64,000 nucleotides of DNA from Hyphomonadaceae bacterium ML37 (GTDB lineage: Bacteria > Pseudomonadota > Alphaproteobacteria > Caulobacterales > Maricaulaceae). Shown here one piece after another: positions 1 to 8,005 of this stretch. The notes beneath the pieces are model-generated. The model was not told where the DNA came from and ran no database searches. It saw only the letters and a list, made by a program, of their open reading frames with translations. Where the stretch lies: the NCBI GenBank assembly GCA_027627685.1, contig CP091241.1:186001-250000 (forward strand). The letters are read 5' to 3'. Positions within the stretch are counted from its first letter, which is position 1. Every line of letters starts with the position of its first letter. Both the position numbers and the translations under genes were made by a program.

Positions 1-68
1 CCATCGGCCAGCGTCAGCGCCGCGCGATGGGTGAAACTGCCCTCTGGTCCCAGGCATGCGGCGCGCAT
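1..68 (-). CDS. pheA: Prephenate dehydratase, N-terminal fragment (cut by window edge)
   Basis: Only the first 22 codons lie in the window, reading leftwards from an ATG at 68. The visible peptide contains GPEGSFTHRAAL, which matches the GPxGTFTxxAA opening of the catalytic domain of prephenate dehydratase (phenylalanine biosynthesis, prephenate to phenylpyruvate). A good Shine-Dalgarno run (GGGAGAG) sits just upstream of the ATG. The call rests on this one N-terminal motif; the regulatory ACT domain would lie outside the window. A fused chorismate mutase-dehydratase is unlikely because the dehydratase motif starts almost at residue 1. Confidence 0.65.
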   Translation of the reverse strand, partial: MRAACLGPEGSFTHRAALTLAD

Positions 69-264
69 CAGCGCTCTCCCTTGGTCTTGGAGCCCCAGTC
101 TAGAGCGGCGCGGACGCGTCTGCATCCCGGTCCGGCGCCCGCAAATGGCCTTGATTGATCTTGAACCGGCCCCAATCCGGCCCTTGCGCCGCCCCGGCCC
201 GGGAGAAATCTGCCTTCATCGGGTGTTCATCAGCATGAACGCGCGTTGACCGGGAGGATGAAAG

Positions 265-408
265 ATGAGCCGCCACACGAATGGAACCCGCCTGACCGGC
301 GTCCTGCTCGCCGGGCTCTGCTTCATCGCCGCCGCCTGGGTTTTCCATGCCGGCCCGCGCCAGTCCGGCGCCCTGTTCGTCAGCGCCGAGCCGGTGGCGC
401 AGCGCTGA
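265..408 (+). CDS. Small single-pass membrane protein (47 aa), unknown function
   Basis: A 47-codon frame starts at an ATG placed 7 nt after a perfect GGAGG. The product has a short polar N-terminus, one hydrophobic stretch at about residues 12-27 (GVLLAGLCFIAAAWVF) and a short polar C-terminus, so it should be a one-helix inner-membrane protein or an uncleaved signal-anchor peptide. It lies divergent from the pheA fragment and about 70 bp before the next gene. No family was recognised. The ribosome binding site and the topology support a real gene. Confidence 0.55.
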   Translation: MSRHTNGTRLTGVLLAGLCFIAAAWVFHAGPRQSGALFVSAEPVAQR

Positions 409-481
409 GCGGTCAGCCAGGGTCAAATCTCACTGTGAATTTAATTGAAGCGGGCGCGCGCCTCGGCCATGTCTGGTCGCT

Positions 482-1633
482 GTGAGCGAAAATCCCCCTA
501 CAGCCCGCCCGCCTGCCGGGCCGGGGCCTTCGGACTGGCGCGCTGCCGCCCGAACCCCGCGCGCGGCGGGCCTGGCCGGCGCGGGTGCGCTCCACCTGTT
601 GGCACTGGCCGGATTGATCGCCCTGCCCCCCGTCGTGCGCCCGCCCGAGCCCGCGCCCGCCGCGTCAGGCCCGGGTGCCTTCTACGTGTTCGTCGCCGAC
701 GGCGCCCAGAGCGACGCGCCGCTCTTCGAGCCGCCCCTGTCCGATGACGCCGGTCCGGACGGAATGCCAGGCGGCGGCGAGGGCGAGGGCGCCGGTCAGG
801 GTTCGGGCGATGGCGATGCGGGCGCGGGTGACGCCAGCGAGACGGCTGAGGCGAATTCACAGTCTGACCTCGACTCCGAGCCGGTCGAGGCGCCCGAAAT
901 CGAGGCCGAGACGCCGTCTGCGCCATCCGATCCCGTTGATGACCCCGAAACCCGGCCTCATGACTCCGAAACCGCGCCGCTTGACTCCGAAGGCGTGGTC
1001 CTTGAACGCGCGCAAAGCGGGGACAGGCCTGTGGACAGCGCCGCGCCCCGGCCCGCGCCCTCCAGGCCGGATAGCGCGCAATCTGTCCCCGCCCCGGCGC
1101 CCGATCCGGCCGACACGGACGCCCCGGTGGCGACGCTTCAGCCTGAACGCACCGAGCCGGGCGCTGCAGGCGAACCTGAACTGGATATCGACGCCCTGAT
1201 GTCGCGGATGGCGATCACGCTGGACCCGGATGATTACCGCATGATCCAGGGCGCAGTGGCCTCGCGCCTTGTGGTGCGCGATTCCTTCTGCCTGTCGTCC
1301 TCAGACGCCAATCGGGAGGCCGGCGACTGCCCCGAACATGGCCCGGCGGGCGAAATTGATCTGGCGCGCTTTGGACTTACTGGTTTCGGCGCCACCCCGC
1401 CGCGCTTCCTGGAAGACATGAGCCGGCTGGAGTTCGAACTGGCCCAGCTGGGGGCCGGCGGCAGCCAGATCCGGCGCATCCTGACCGAGCTGGCCGCCGC
1501 CCGACGCGCCGTCATCGAGCAGCCCGCTATCACGCGCGAAATGGACCGGATCGCCGGCGACCGCACGGATGCCCAGGGTTTCCGCGCCCCGATCACGCCG
1601 CAGCGGGCACGCGATCCGTCAGGCGAGCCCTAA
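482..1633 (+). CDS. Membrane-anchored Pro/Glu/Asp-rich protein, TonB/TolA-like architecture
   Basis: The 383-residue product starts with GTG. It has a Pro/Ala-rich cytoplasmic N-terminus, one transmembrane helix at about residues 28-50, then a long low-complexity periplasmic region (about 65-240) rich in Gly, Asp, Glu, Pro and Ser, with short internal repeats such as DPETRPHDSETAPLDSEG. The C-terminal part from about residue 232 looks folded and contains a Cys pair (FC...DC). The layout recalls TonB or TolA energy transducers, but the C-terminal domain was not recognised as TonB_C, so this is only architectural similarity. A weak ribosome binding site leaves the start slightly uncertain. Confidence 0.6.
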   Translation: MSENPPTARPPAGPGPSDWRAAARTPRAAGLAGAGALHLLALAGLIALPPVVRPPEPAPAASGPGAFYVFVADGAQSDAPLFEPPLSDDAGPDGMPGGGEGEGAGQGSGDGDAGAGDASETAEANSQSDLDSEPVEAPEIEAETPSAPSDPVDDPETRPHDSETAPLDSEGVVLERAQSGDRPVDSAAPRPAPSRPDSAQSVPAPAPDPADTDAPVATLQPERTEPGAAGEPELDIDALMSRMAITLDPDDYRMIQGAVASRLVVRDSFCLSSSDANREAGDCPEHGPAGEIDLARFGLTGFGATPPRFLEDMSRLEFELAQLGAGGSQIRRILTELAAARRAVIEQPAITREMDRIAGDRTDAQGFRAPITPQRARDPSGEP

Positions 1634-1646
1634 AGCTTGCTTTTTC

Positions 1647-1691
1647 GCATTTTCGAACCGCTAAACCGGTTCCCGCTTTCGCTGAAAATGC
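1647..1691. repeat. REP-like intergenic palindrome
   Basis: An outer 8-bp inverted repeat (GCATTTTC at 1647-1654, GAAAATGC at 1684-1691) encloses an inner 6-bp one (GAACCG at 1655-1660, CGGTTC at 1667-1672). It lies between the 3' ends of two convergent genes. Its reverse complement resembles the dispersed intergenic palindromes with an AACCGGTT core flanked by GCATTTTC that I know from alphaproteobacterial genomes. It may also act as a transcription barrier. No second copy was seen in this window. Confidence 0.5.
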
Positions 1692-1692
1692 T

Positions 1693-3108
1693 CTAGCCAG
1701 CCTGCAATTTCTTGAAGAATTCAAACACCTTGCCATAGGGCGGGAAGACCAGGCGGCTGGGATGCCAGACCGGCGCTTCGAACACGGCGCGCTCATGGGT
1801 GAAGGTCAGGAATCCCGTTTCGCCGTGATAGGCGCCCTGACCCGATGCGCCGACGCCGCCAAAGGGCATATCCTCCACCGACAGATGCAGCATGGGCAGG
1901 TTCACACCTGCCCCGCCAGACATCGTTCGGGCCAGAAAATCGCGCGCCGTGGCGTTCGATTTTGAATACACATACAGCGCCAGCGGCCGGTCACGCTCGT
2001 TGATGAAGCGGGCCGCATCCGCCAGTCCGTCATGGCCCAGCACGGGCAGGACGGGGCCGAAAATCTCCTCACGCATCAGGGCGCTGTCCAGCGGCGGGTC
2101 GATCACCACGGTGGGCGGGAAAATGCGCGTGTTGCCCGCCTTGGCCGCATCGAAGTCCGCCTGAATCACCTGCGCCCCGGCCTGTCTGGCTTCCTCCACC
2201 ATATCGGTCAGGCGCGCGTGATGCTTTTCGGAGATGATGGCCGTGTAGTCGCCATTGCCCGCCACATCAGGCCACATCGTATCGGCCTCGCGCATCACCG
2301 CCTCGCCAAACTCGCGCTGACCGCCGCGCGGGACGAGGGCGTAGTCCGGCGCCACGCAGGTCTGGCCGGCATTGAAATACTTGCCCCATGCGATGGTTTT
2401 GGCGGCCTGGTCCAGATCGAAATCCGGCGCGATCACGGCGGGCGATTTACCGCCCAGCTCCAGCGTCACCGGGGTGAGGTTCTCCGCCGCCGCCTTGGCC
2501 ACCAGCCGCCCCACCGGGGTCGAGCCGGTATAGAAGAGATGGTCAAACGGCAGGGCGCAGAAGGCCTTGGCCACATCCGGCCCGCCCGTGATCACCGCGA
2601 CATGATCTTCGTTGAAAAGCTCAGACAGGGTCTCGTGGAGCAGCTCAGCGGTGCGGGGCGTGAATTCGCTGGGCTTGATCATGGCCCGGCAGCCCGCCGC
2701 CAGCGCCGCCACCAGCGGCGCCAAAGCCAGCTGCATGGAGTAATTCCAGGGCGAGACGATCCCGGCCACGCCCTTGGGCTCGCGCCGCACATAGGCCTTG
2801 CCCGGCGCCAGCGTCATGGGCACGGGCTTGCGCCGCGCCGCCGCCCAATGGCTGAGATGCTGGCGCGCATGCTTGGCGCTGGCGATGACAAAGCCGGCCT
2901 CGCCGATGGCGGTCTCGGCCCTGGAGCGGCGGCCGAAATCGGCGTCGATGGCGTCGGCGAAATCCTCGCCGCGCGCCTTGACCATGGCTTCCAGCTTTTT
3001 CAGGTCGGATTTGCGTTCGCCCACCGGGCGGTGGCGCTCGGCCTCGAAGGCGGCCTTCTGGGCTTTGAGAAGGGCGTTCATACGCGCAATGGCTGCGGTG
3101 TCGCTCAT
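1693..3108 (-). CDS. Coniferyl-aldehyde-type aldehyde dehydrogenase (NAD(P)+)
   Basis: The 471-residue product belongs to the aldehyde dehydrogenase superfamily, in the short group with coniferyl aldehyde dehydrogenase and class 3 ALDH. The oxyanion Asn lies in SPWNYSMQLAL, the general-base Glu in VTLELGGKSP, and the catalytic Cys in NAGQTCVAPDY. The longer upstream frame was rejected: MSDTAAIARM follows AAGGGA and matches the usual N-terminus. It is the last gene of a minus-strand operon, 17 bp after the GMC oxidoreductase. A sensible inference is that it oxidises the aldehyde made by that enzyme. The natural substrate cannot be read from the sequence. Confidence 0.88.
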   Translation of the reverse strand: MSDTAAIARMNALLKAQKAAFEAERHRPVGERKSDLKKLEAMVKARGEDFADAIDADFGRRSRAETAIGEAGFVIASAKHARQHLSHWAAARRKPVPMTLAPGKAYVRREPKGVAGIVSPWNYSMQLALAPLVAALAAGCRAMIKPSEFTPRTAELLHETLSELFNEDHVAVITGGPDVAKAFCALPFDHLFYTGSTPVGRLVAKAAAENLTPVTLELGGKSPAVIAPDFDLDQAAKTIAWGKYFNAGQTCVAPDYALVPRGGQREFGEAVMREADTMWPDVAGNGDYTAIISEKHHARLTDMVEEARQAGAQVIQADFDAAKAGNTRIFPPTVVIDPPLDSALMREEIFGPVLPVLGHDGLADAARFINERDRPLALYVYSKSNATARDFLARTMSGGAGVNLPMLHLSVEDMPFGGVGASGQGAYHGETGFLTFTHERAVFEAPVWHPSRLVFPPYGKVFEFFKKLQAG

Positions 3109-3125
3109 GGGTGTGGTCCCTTGTT

Positions 3126-4727
3126 TCAGCTGTGATCGGCCAGGATCATGTCGGCGGCGCGGGTGGCGATCATCATGGTGGGCGCATTGGTGTTGCCGCC
3201 CACCACGCGCGGCATGACAGACGCATCCACCACGCGCAGGCCGTCTACCCCGCGCACCCGGCACCGGGCGTCGGTGACGGCCAGCTCGCCATTCCCCATC
3301 GCGCAGGTGGAGGTGGGATGGTAGAGCGTTTCGGCGTTCGCCCGCACATGATCGAGCAGTTCGGCACGGGTTCCTGTGCTCGAGGCGGGCAATTCCAGTT
3401 CCTTGAACTCGCCGTCAAAGGCGTCGCTCAGAAGAATGTCGCGGGCGATCTCCAGGCAATCGGTCATCACCTCCACATCCTCCTCGTGATCCATGTAGTT
3501 GGGGTCGATGAGGACGGGATCGCGCGGATCGGCGCTGGCGAGACGCAAGCTGCCCCGGCTTTGCGGATAGAGGTGGCAGGCATGCACCATCATGCCGTGC
3601 CCGGTCATGGTCTCGCGCCCGTGGGGGCTGCCGCGCGCCGGGATGAAGACCAGCTGAATATCGGGTAAATCCCTGGCCCGGCTCGATTTCACGAACCCGC
3701 AGCCCTGCACCGGATTGATTGTAAACTTGCCTGTTCCTGTGAGCGCCCATTGCAGAACATCGCGCGCCGTGGCGGGGAATTTGCGCCAGGAATAGCCGAT
3801 GGAGGTGGGCGTCTTGGTCGAGGCCCGCGCCATGATGTCGAGATGGTCCTGCAGATTGGCGCCCACGCCGGGCAGGTCCGCCTCGACCGAAATCCCTTGC
3901 TCGCGCAAATGATCCGCGGGGCCGATGCCAGACAGCATCAGTAGCTGGGGCGAATTGACCGCCCCGCCCGACGCGATGACCTCGCGCCGCGCGCTCAGGG
4001 TCTGGATGTCGCCATCCGCCTCGATCTGCAGTCCGGCGGCGCGGCCGTTCTCGATCAATATGCGCCGCGCCAGCGCGCCGGTAATCACGGTCAGATTGGG
4101 CCGGCCCAGCACAGGTTTGAGGAAGGCGTCCGCCGCCGAGCAGCGCTTGGCGCCTTTCTGCGTCACTTGATAGGGGCCGAAGCCTTCTTGCGCCGCGCCG
4201 TTATGGTCGGGATTTTCAGGCAGTTGACGCTGGCGGCAGGCCTCGAAATAGCGCTGGGTCAACGGGTTGAGCGGGGCGATGGTCTTGACGTTCAGCGGTC
4301 CGCCCTGACCGTGCCAGGGCTCGCCATGGTTTTCGTTGTGCTCGACGCGCTTGAACGCTTCCAGCACCGCCTCGCGGCCCCAGCCGTCCGCGCCGTAAAC
4401 CCGCTCCCATTCGTCGTAATTCTCCAGGGCGCCGCGCATATAGTGCATGGCGTTGATGGACGAGGACCCGCCGAGCGCCTTGCCGCGCGGCCAGTAGAGC
4501 TTGCGGCCATTCAGCTGGCGCTGGGGCTGCGTCCAGTAGTTCCAGTTGATGGATTCTTCCGTGATCGCGAACTGCAGCAGCATCGGCGTCTGGACGATCG
4601 CCTTTTTGTCGCTGCCGCCCGCCTCGATGAGGCAGACCGTGACCGAGGGGTCTTCAGACAGGCGATTGGCGAGCACGCATCCCGCCGATCCCGCTCCGGC
4701 GATGATGTAGTCATACACCGCGCTCAC
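3126..4727 (-). CDS. GMC-family FAD alcohol oxidoreductase (choline dehydrogenase-like)
   Basis: The 533-residue product carries the N-terminal FAD-binding signature GAGSAGCVLANRL, the GMC signature WPRGKALGGSSSINAM at about residues 78-93, and a C-terminal HPTSTCAMG plus the NTNAPTMMIATRAAD segment that closes the FAD site. The second catalytic position is Asn in GGNTNAPT. It should oxidise a primary alcohol to an aldehyde. It is similar to BetA, but betaine genes are absent nearby, so the substrate is open. The GTG start overlaps the stop of the upstream serine hydrolase (GTGA), which implies translational coupling. Confidence 0.9.
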   Translation of the reverse strand: MSAVYDYIIAGAGSAGCVLANRLSEDPSVTVCLIEAGGSDKKAIVQTPMLLQFAITEESINWNYWTQPQRQLNGRKLYWPRGKALGGSSSINAMHYMRGALENYDEWERVYGADGWGREAVLEAFKRVEHNENHGEPWHGQGGPLNVKTIAPLNPLTQRYFEACRQRQLPENPDHNGAAQEGFGPYQVTQKGAKRCSAADAFLKPVLGRPNLTVITGALARRILIENGRAAGLQIEADGDIQTLSARREVIASGGAVNSPQLLMLSGIGPADHLREQGISVEADLPGVGANLQDHLDIMARASTKTPTSIGYSWRKFPATARDVLQWALTGTGKFTINPVQGCGFVKSSRARDLPDIQLVFIPARGSPHGRETMTGHGMMVHACHLYPQSRGSLRLASADPRDPVLIDPNYMDHEEDVEVMTDCLEIARDILLSDAFDGEFKELELPASSTGTRAELLDHVRANAETLYHPTSTCAMGNGELAVTDARCRVRGVDGLRVVDASVMPRVVGGNTNAPTMMIATRAADMILADHS

Positions 4728-5992
4728 GGCTCGATCCCGCCGTCGCCCTCGTCATCCAGGGACGCAAGATCGGTCTGAGGCGCCAGCGGCGAGACATGCT
4801 CCGCGATCGCCCGCAGCACAGCGGCGGACTCAAAATAGCGCTGCGCGAAACCCGGATCGCCGGCGTTCAGGGCGATGACCACGCCGCGCCGCCGGTCGAC
4901 CCAGATATACTGGCCGAATACGCCCGCCGCATAGAACTCCCCGTCATAGTCTTCCGGGACCCAGACATGCAGGCCATAGCCGCGGCCTGGATAGGGCGTC
5001 GCGCCCGGCTCCTGAAACGGCGCGTTGGGCCGGCTCGCCATCTCCACAAAGCCCTCAGGCAAAAGGCGATTTTCGTCCCACACCCCGTTCTGCAACAGGA
5101 ACTGGCCGAAGCGGGCATAATCCTCGCTGGTGGCCTGCAGGCAGCAATAACCAATGGGCACGCCGCGATCCCCGGCCAGGTTCTGCAGCCAGCTCGCCTC
5201 ACCCGTCATGCCCAGCGGCGCCCACAGTTCGCGCTCCACAATCTCAGCCAGCGGCGCGTCATACACCGCGCGCACCACCGCCGAGAGCACGTGGGAGTTC
5301 GGGCTGACATAGTGATTGTCCTCGCCGGGCGCGCGATTGCTGGCGATCTCGCCCACCATCGCATCCACATTGCGCCCCAGAATAAAGGCGTTGAAGAAAA
5401 GCGGGCGCACATCAGAGGGCCGCTCGGGCGAGTATTCCTCGTTGAAATCCACTCCTGCCGACATCATCAGCAAATGGCGCAGGCTCACCGCGCCATAATC
5501 GGTTCCGGCGAACTGCGGCGCATACTGGCCAGCCGGATCATCCAGACTGTCGATCAGCCCGTCCTCCATCGCCTTGGCGATGAGCACGGCGATGACCGTC
5601 TTGGCCACCGACCAGGAGGTGAAGCGCGTGCTGGAATCTGCGCCCAGACGAAACTCCTGCGCTGTGACGACCCCGTCGCGCAGGACCGTCAGGCCGATGA
5701 CGTCCGCCTCTTCGAAGTAAGTTTCGAGGGCCTTCTCCTCGCCCATCCACTCATAGGACAGCGCCAATGGCGCGACCGCGCGGGGCAAGGGCGCAGGCGT
5801 TGCCGCCGCAATGGGGCGAGAGGGCAGGATGGAGTCCAAGCGCTGGAAGGTCTGCGGATAGGCGTCCGGATTGTCCATGGCCCGAATGCTCGCGGGCGAA
5901 TAGGGCGACCAGGGCCGGTAATACCAGCCGGCGCCGGCGATGGCGGCGGCCAGCACCAGCGCCAGCGCGCCGATCAGGATCCGTTTGAGCAT
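4724..5992 (-). CDS. Membrane-anchored serine hydrolase, class C beta-lactamase/esterase fold
   Basis: The 422-residue product has an N-terminal transmembrane segment (MLKRILIGALALVLAAAIAG) and a beta-lactamase/transpeptidase-like domain. The catalytic SxxK is SVAK in FTSWSVAKTV, and the YxN-type second motif is probably YVSPNS. Family members include esterases, DD-peptidases and 6-aminohexanoate-dimer hydrolases. SYEWMG and WAPLGM are also typical. The start follows a strong GGGGGAGGA. It is the first gene of the operon with the alcohol and aldehyde dehydrogenases, so an esterase that releases an alcohol for oxidation is a plausible role. Confidence 0.87.
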   Translation of the reverse strand: MLKRILIGALALVLAAAIAGAGWYYRPWSPYSPASIRAMDNPDAYPQTFQRLDSILPSRPIAAATPAPLPRAVAPLALSYEWMGEEKALETYFEEADVIGLTVLRDGVVTAQEFRLGADSSTRFTSWSVAKTVIAVLIAKAMEDGLIDSLDDPAGQYAPQFAGTDYGAVSLRHLLMMSAGVDFNEEYSPERPSDVRPLFFNAFILGRNVDAMVGEIASNRAPGEDNHYVSPNSHVLSAVVRAVYDAPLAEIVERELWAPLGMTGEASWLQNLAGDRGVPIGYCCLQATSEDYARFGQFLLQNGVWDENRLLPEGFVEMASRPNAPFQEPGATPYPGRGYGLHVWVPEDYDGEFYAAGVFGQYIWVDRRRGVVIALNAGDPGFAQRYFESAAVLRAIAEHVSPLAPQTDLASLDDEGDGGIEP

Positions 5993-6092
5993 AAGTATCC
6001 TCCCCCTTGCGCCCGCCTTGTGCTGGCGAGTCGTGCGGCGCGGAAGTGAACACCTTTCACGAAAGAAACACCAGTCAGTCCTGGCGCGCAGC

Positions 6093-7211
6093 TTATTCGC
6101 TGAGGCGCACCCGGAGGATAGCCCCGTCCGCGGCATCGGTCAGAACCCATAGCGCGCCGTCCGGCCCGCTCAATACGTGGCGCAGCCGCTCGCCGCGCTC
6201 GGCCAGCAGCCGGGTTTCGCGCACCACCGCGCCATCGCCATCAATTTCCAGCCGGTGCAGGGCCTGCCCGGCCAGCGCGGTGACGTAGAGATCGCCCTCA
6301 TGCAGGGCGAGGCCGGAGGGCGCGATGGAAGGCGTCCAGACATGAGCCGGCGCCGGATAGTCCGGCAGGCTGCTGTAAGGGCTGATGAGCGCGCCGGTAT
6401 AGTCGAGGCCCTGGCTGACGATGGGCCAGCCATAATTGACGCCCGGCTCGACGAGGTTGAGTTCATCGCCGCCCTGCGGTCCGTGCTCGTGCGACCAGAG
6501 CCGGCCCGTTTCCGGGTCATGGGCGACGCCCTGCACATTGCGGTGGCCATAGCTGTAGACGAAGGATGCCGGTCCGCCGTCTGCGAAGAAGGGATTGTCG
6601 GACGGCGCCGATCCACCGGGGCCCAAGCGCACGATCACGCCCAGATGATCATCACGGACCTGCGCCTGTTCGCGATAGGCGAAGCCGTCGCCCAGGGTCA
6701 GGATTACGCTGGCGTCGGGCAGGAAGGTTATGCGCCCGCCATAGTGATGCTCGGTAGACCGGTCCGGGACCGCGCGGAATATTGTCTCGCCTTCGACAAG
6801 GGCCGTCCCGTCGAACCGGGCGCGATAGAGCGCGGGATGGTTGGCGGCGCCGGTCCCAGCCGAATAACTGAGATAGACCAGGCCGCTCTCATCGAAATCC
6901 GGCGCCAGCGCGATATCCAGCAGCCCGCCCTGTCCGCCGACGAATACATCGTCCGGTCCGCCTGACACGGGTTCAGCGGCAATAGATCCATCCGGAGCAA
7001 CCAGCCGCACCGCGCCATTGCGCTCGGTCACCAGAAGGCCTCCGCCGGGCAGAAAGGCGAGCCCCCAGGGGAAATTCAGGCCTTGAGCGAAGACCTCAAC
7101 CTGATAGCGGGCCGGGTCTGCATCCGGCGCCGGGGCCGCAGCGGGCTGGGAGCAGGCGCCCGCAATCAGGGCCAGTGCGACCGCCGTCAGGGCGCAGGAC
7201 AATCTGTTCAT
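6093..7211 (-). CDS. PQQ-dependent sugar dehydrogenase-like lipoprotein (YliI/sorbosone dehydrogenase family)
   Basis: The 372-residue product has a lipoprotein signal peptide with lipobox IAGAC near residue 20, followed by a six-bladed beta-propeller of the glucose/sorbosone dehydrogenase family. Diagnostic pieces are FPWGLAFLPGGGLLVTERNG, TEHHYGGRITFLPD, YSYGHRNVQGVA and SHEHGPQGGDELN. Family members oxidise aldose sugars in the periplasm with PQQ, although many homologues have no known substrate. The ATG follows GGGAGG. It is 100 bp upstream of the serine hydrolase operon on the same strand, possibly sharing its transcript. Confidence 0.88.
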   Translation of the reverse strand: MNRLSCALTAVALALIAGACSQPAAAPAPDADPARYQVEVFAQGLNFPWGLAFLPGGGLLVTERNGAVRLVAPDGSIAAEPVSGGPDDVFVGGQGGLLDIALAPDFDESGLVYLSYSAGTGAANHPALYRARFDGTALVEGETIFRAVPDRSTEHHYGGRITFLPDASVILTLGDGFAYREQAQVRDDHLGVIVRLGPGGSAPSDNPFFADGGPASFVYSYGHRNVQGVAHDPETGRLWSHEHGPQGGDELNLVEPGVNYGWPIVSQGLDYTGALISPYSSLPDYPAPAHVWTPSIAPSGLALHEGDLYVTALAGQALHRLEIDGDGAVVRETRLLAERGERLRHVLSGPDGALWVLTDAADGAILRVRLSE

Positions 7212-7355
7212 GGCGGGCCTCCCGGATCTTCGAGCACGTCAGGCGCACGTTCAGCGCGCCAACGCATTCCGTTTTCGCGTCATCTGGTCCAACATAGACC
7301 GGTGGAGCCGGGCGCGCACCTGCCGTTCGCGCCGATTTTCGGGGAGACTGTCGTC

Positions 7356-7793
7356 ATGGGCGTCATCCGCATCGCCGCCGCCTGGCTGGCCGCTGTTGTC
7401 TTCATGGCGCTGGCGGGAACCGCCGCCCAGACCGGCTTCGTGCTCGCCGCGCTGGCAGATATCGGCGCCCCGGTCACCAGCGGCGACGCGCTGGGCATGA
7501 TCGCGGCTGACATCGCGGGTCTTGCGCCGATCTATGGCGCGCTCATCGCCATCGCCTTCGCCATCGCCTTTCTGGCGGGCGGGCTGGTCGTCCGCTTCAC
7601 GCCCTTGCCGCGCCTGCTGGTCTATGGCGGCGCCGGGCTGATCGCCATGGGCGTCATGCTGGCGGCCATGGAGCCGGTCTTCTTCGGGATTCAACCCATC
7701 GCCGGCGCCCGCAGCCTGGCCGGTCAGGCCGCCCAGGCGGCGCTGGGCGGTCTGGCCGGATTGATCTACGCGGCGCTGGCTCGGAAGCGATAG
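7356..7793 (+). CDS. Four-helix integral membrane protein, unknown
   Basis: The 145-residue product is almost entirely hydrophobic, with helices at about residues 3-25, 45-70, 79-103 and 120-140. The ATG at 7356 lies about 9 nt after GGGGAG and was preferred to an upstream in-frame start because the hydrophobic protein begins there. It is divergent from the sugar dehydrogenase lipoprotein. No family was recognised. The conserved-looking ends and the ribosome binding site make it a credible gene. Confidence 0.62.
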   Translation: MGVIRIAAAWLAAVVFMALAGTAAQTGFVLAALADIGAPVTSGDALGMIAADIAGLAPIYGALIAIAFAIAFLAGGLVVRFTPLPRLLVYGGAGLIAMGVMLAAMEPVFFGIQPIAGARSLAGQAAQAALGGLAGLIYAALARKR

Positions 7794-8005
7794 GCCTGCC
7801 CTGCGTCAAGGTTAACGCCTGCCGGTGGAGTGCGTGCAGGCTGTGGCCTTTGCGCCACGGTCGCGCCGGGGCGCGCATGGATAAAGGCGCTCGCGCAAGA
7901 TGAGCGCATGACAATGGTGTAAAGCCTGCTTAGGATTTGTGATGTACGGGAGAACAGCCGGTTCACGGTTGCCCCGGCGCCATCATCAGGGGGAGGAAGC
8001 CCGAC

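Noticed and set aside
2032-3135. 367-residue plus-strand frame over the aldehyde dehydrogenase.
   Set aside because: The minus-strand frame carries all ALDH catalytic motifs; this one shows none.
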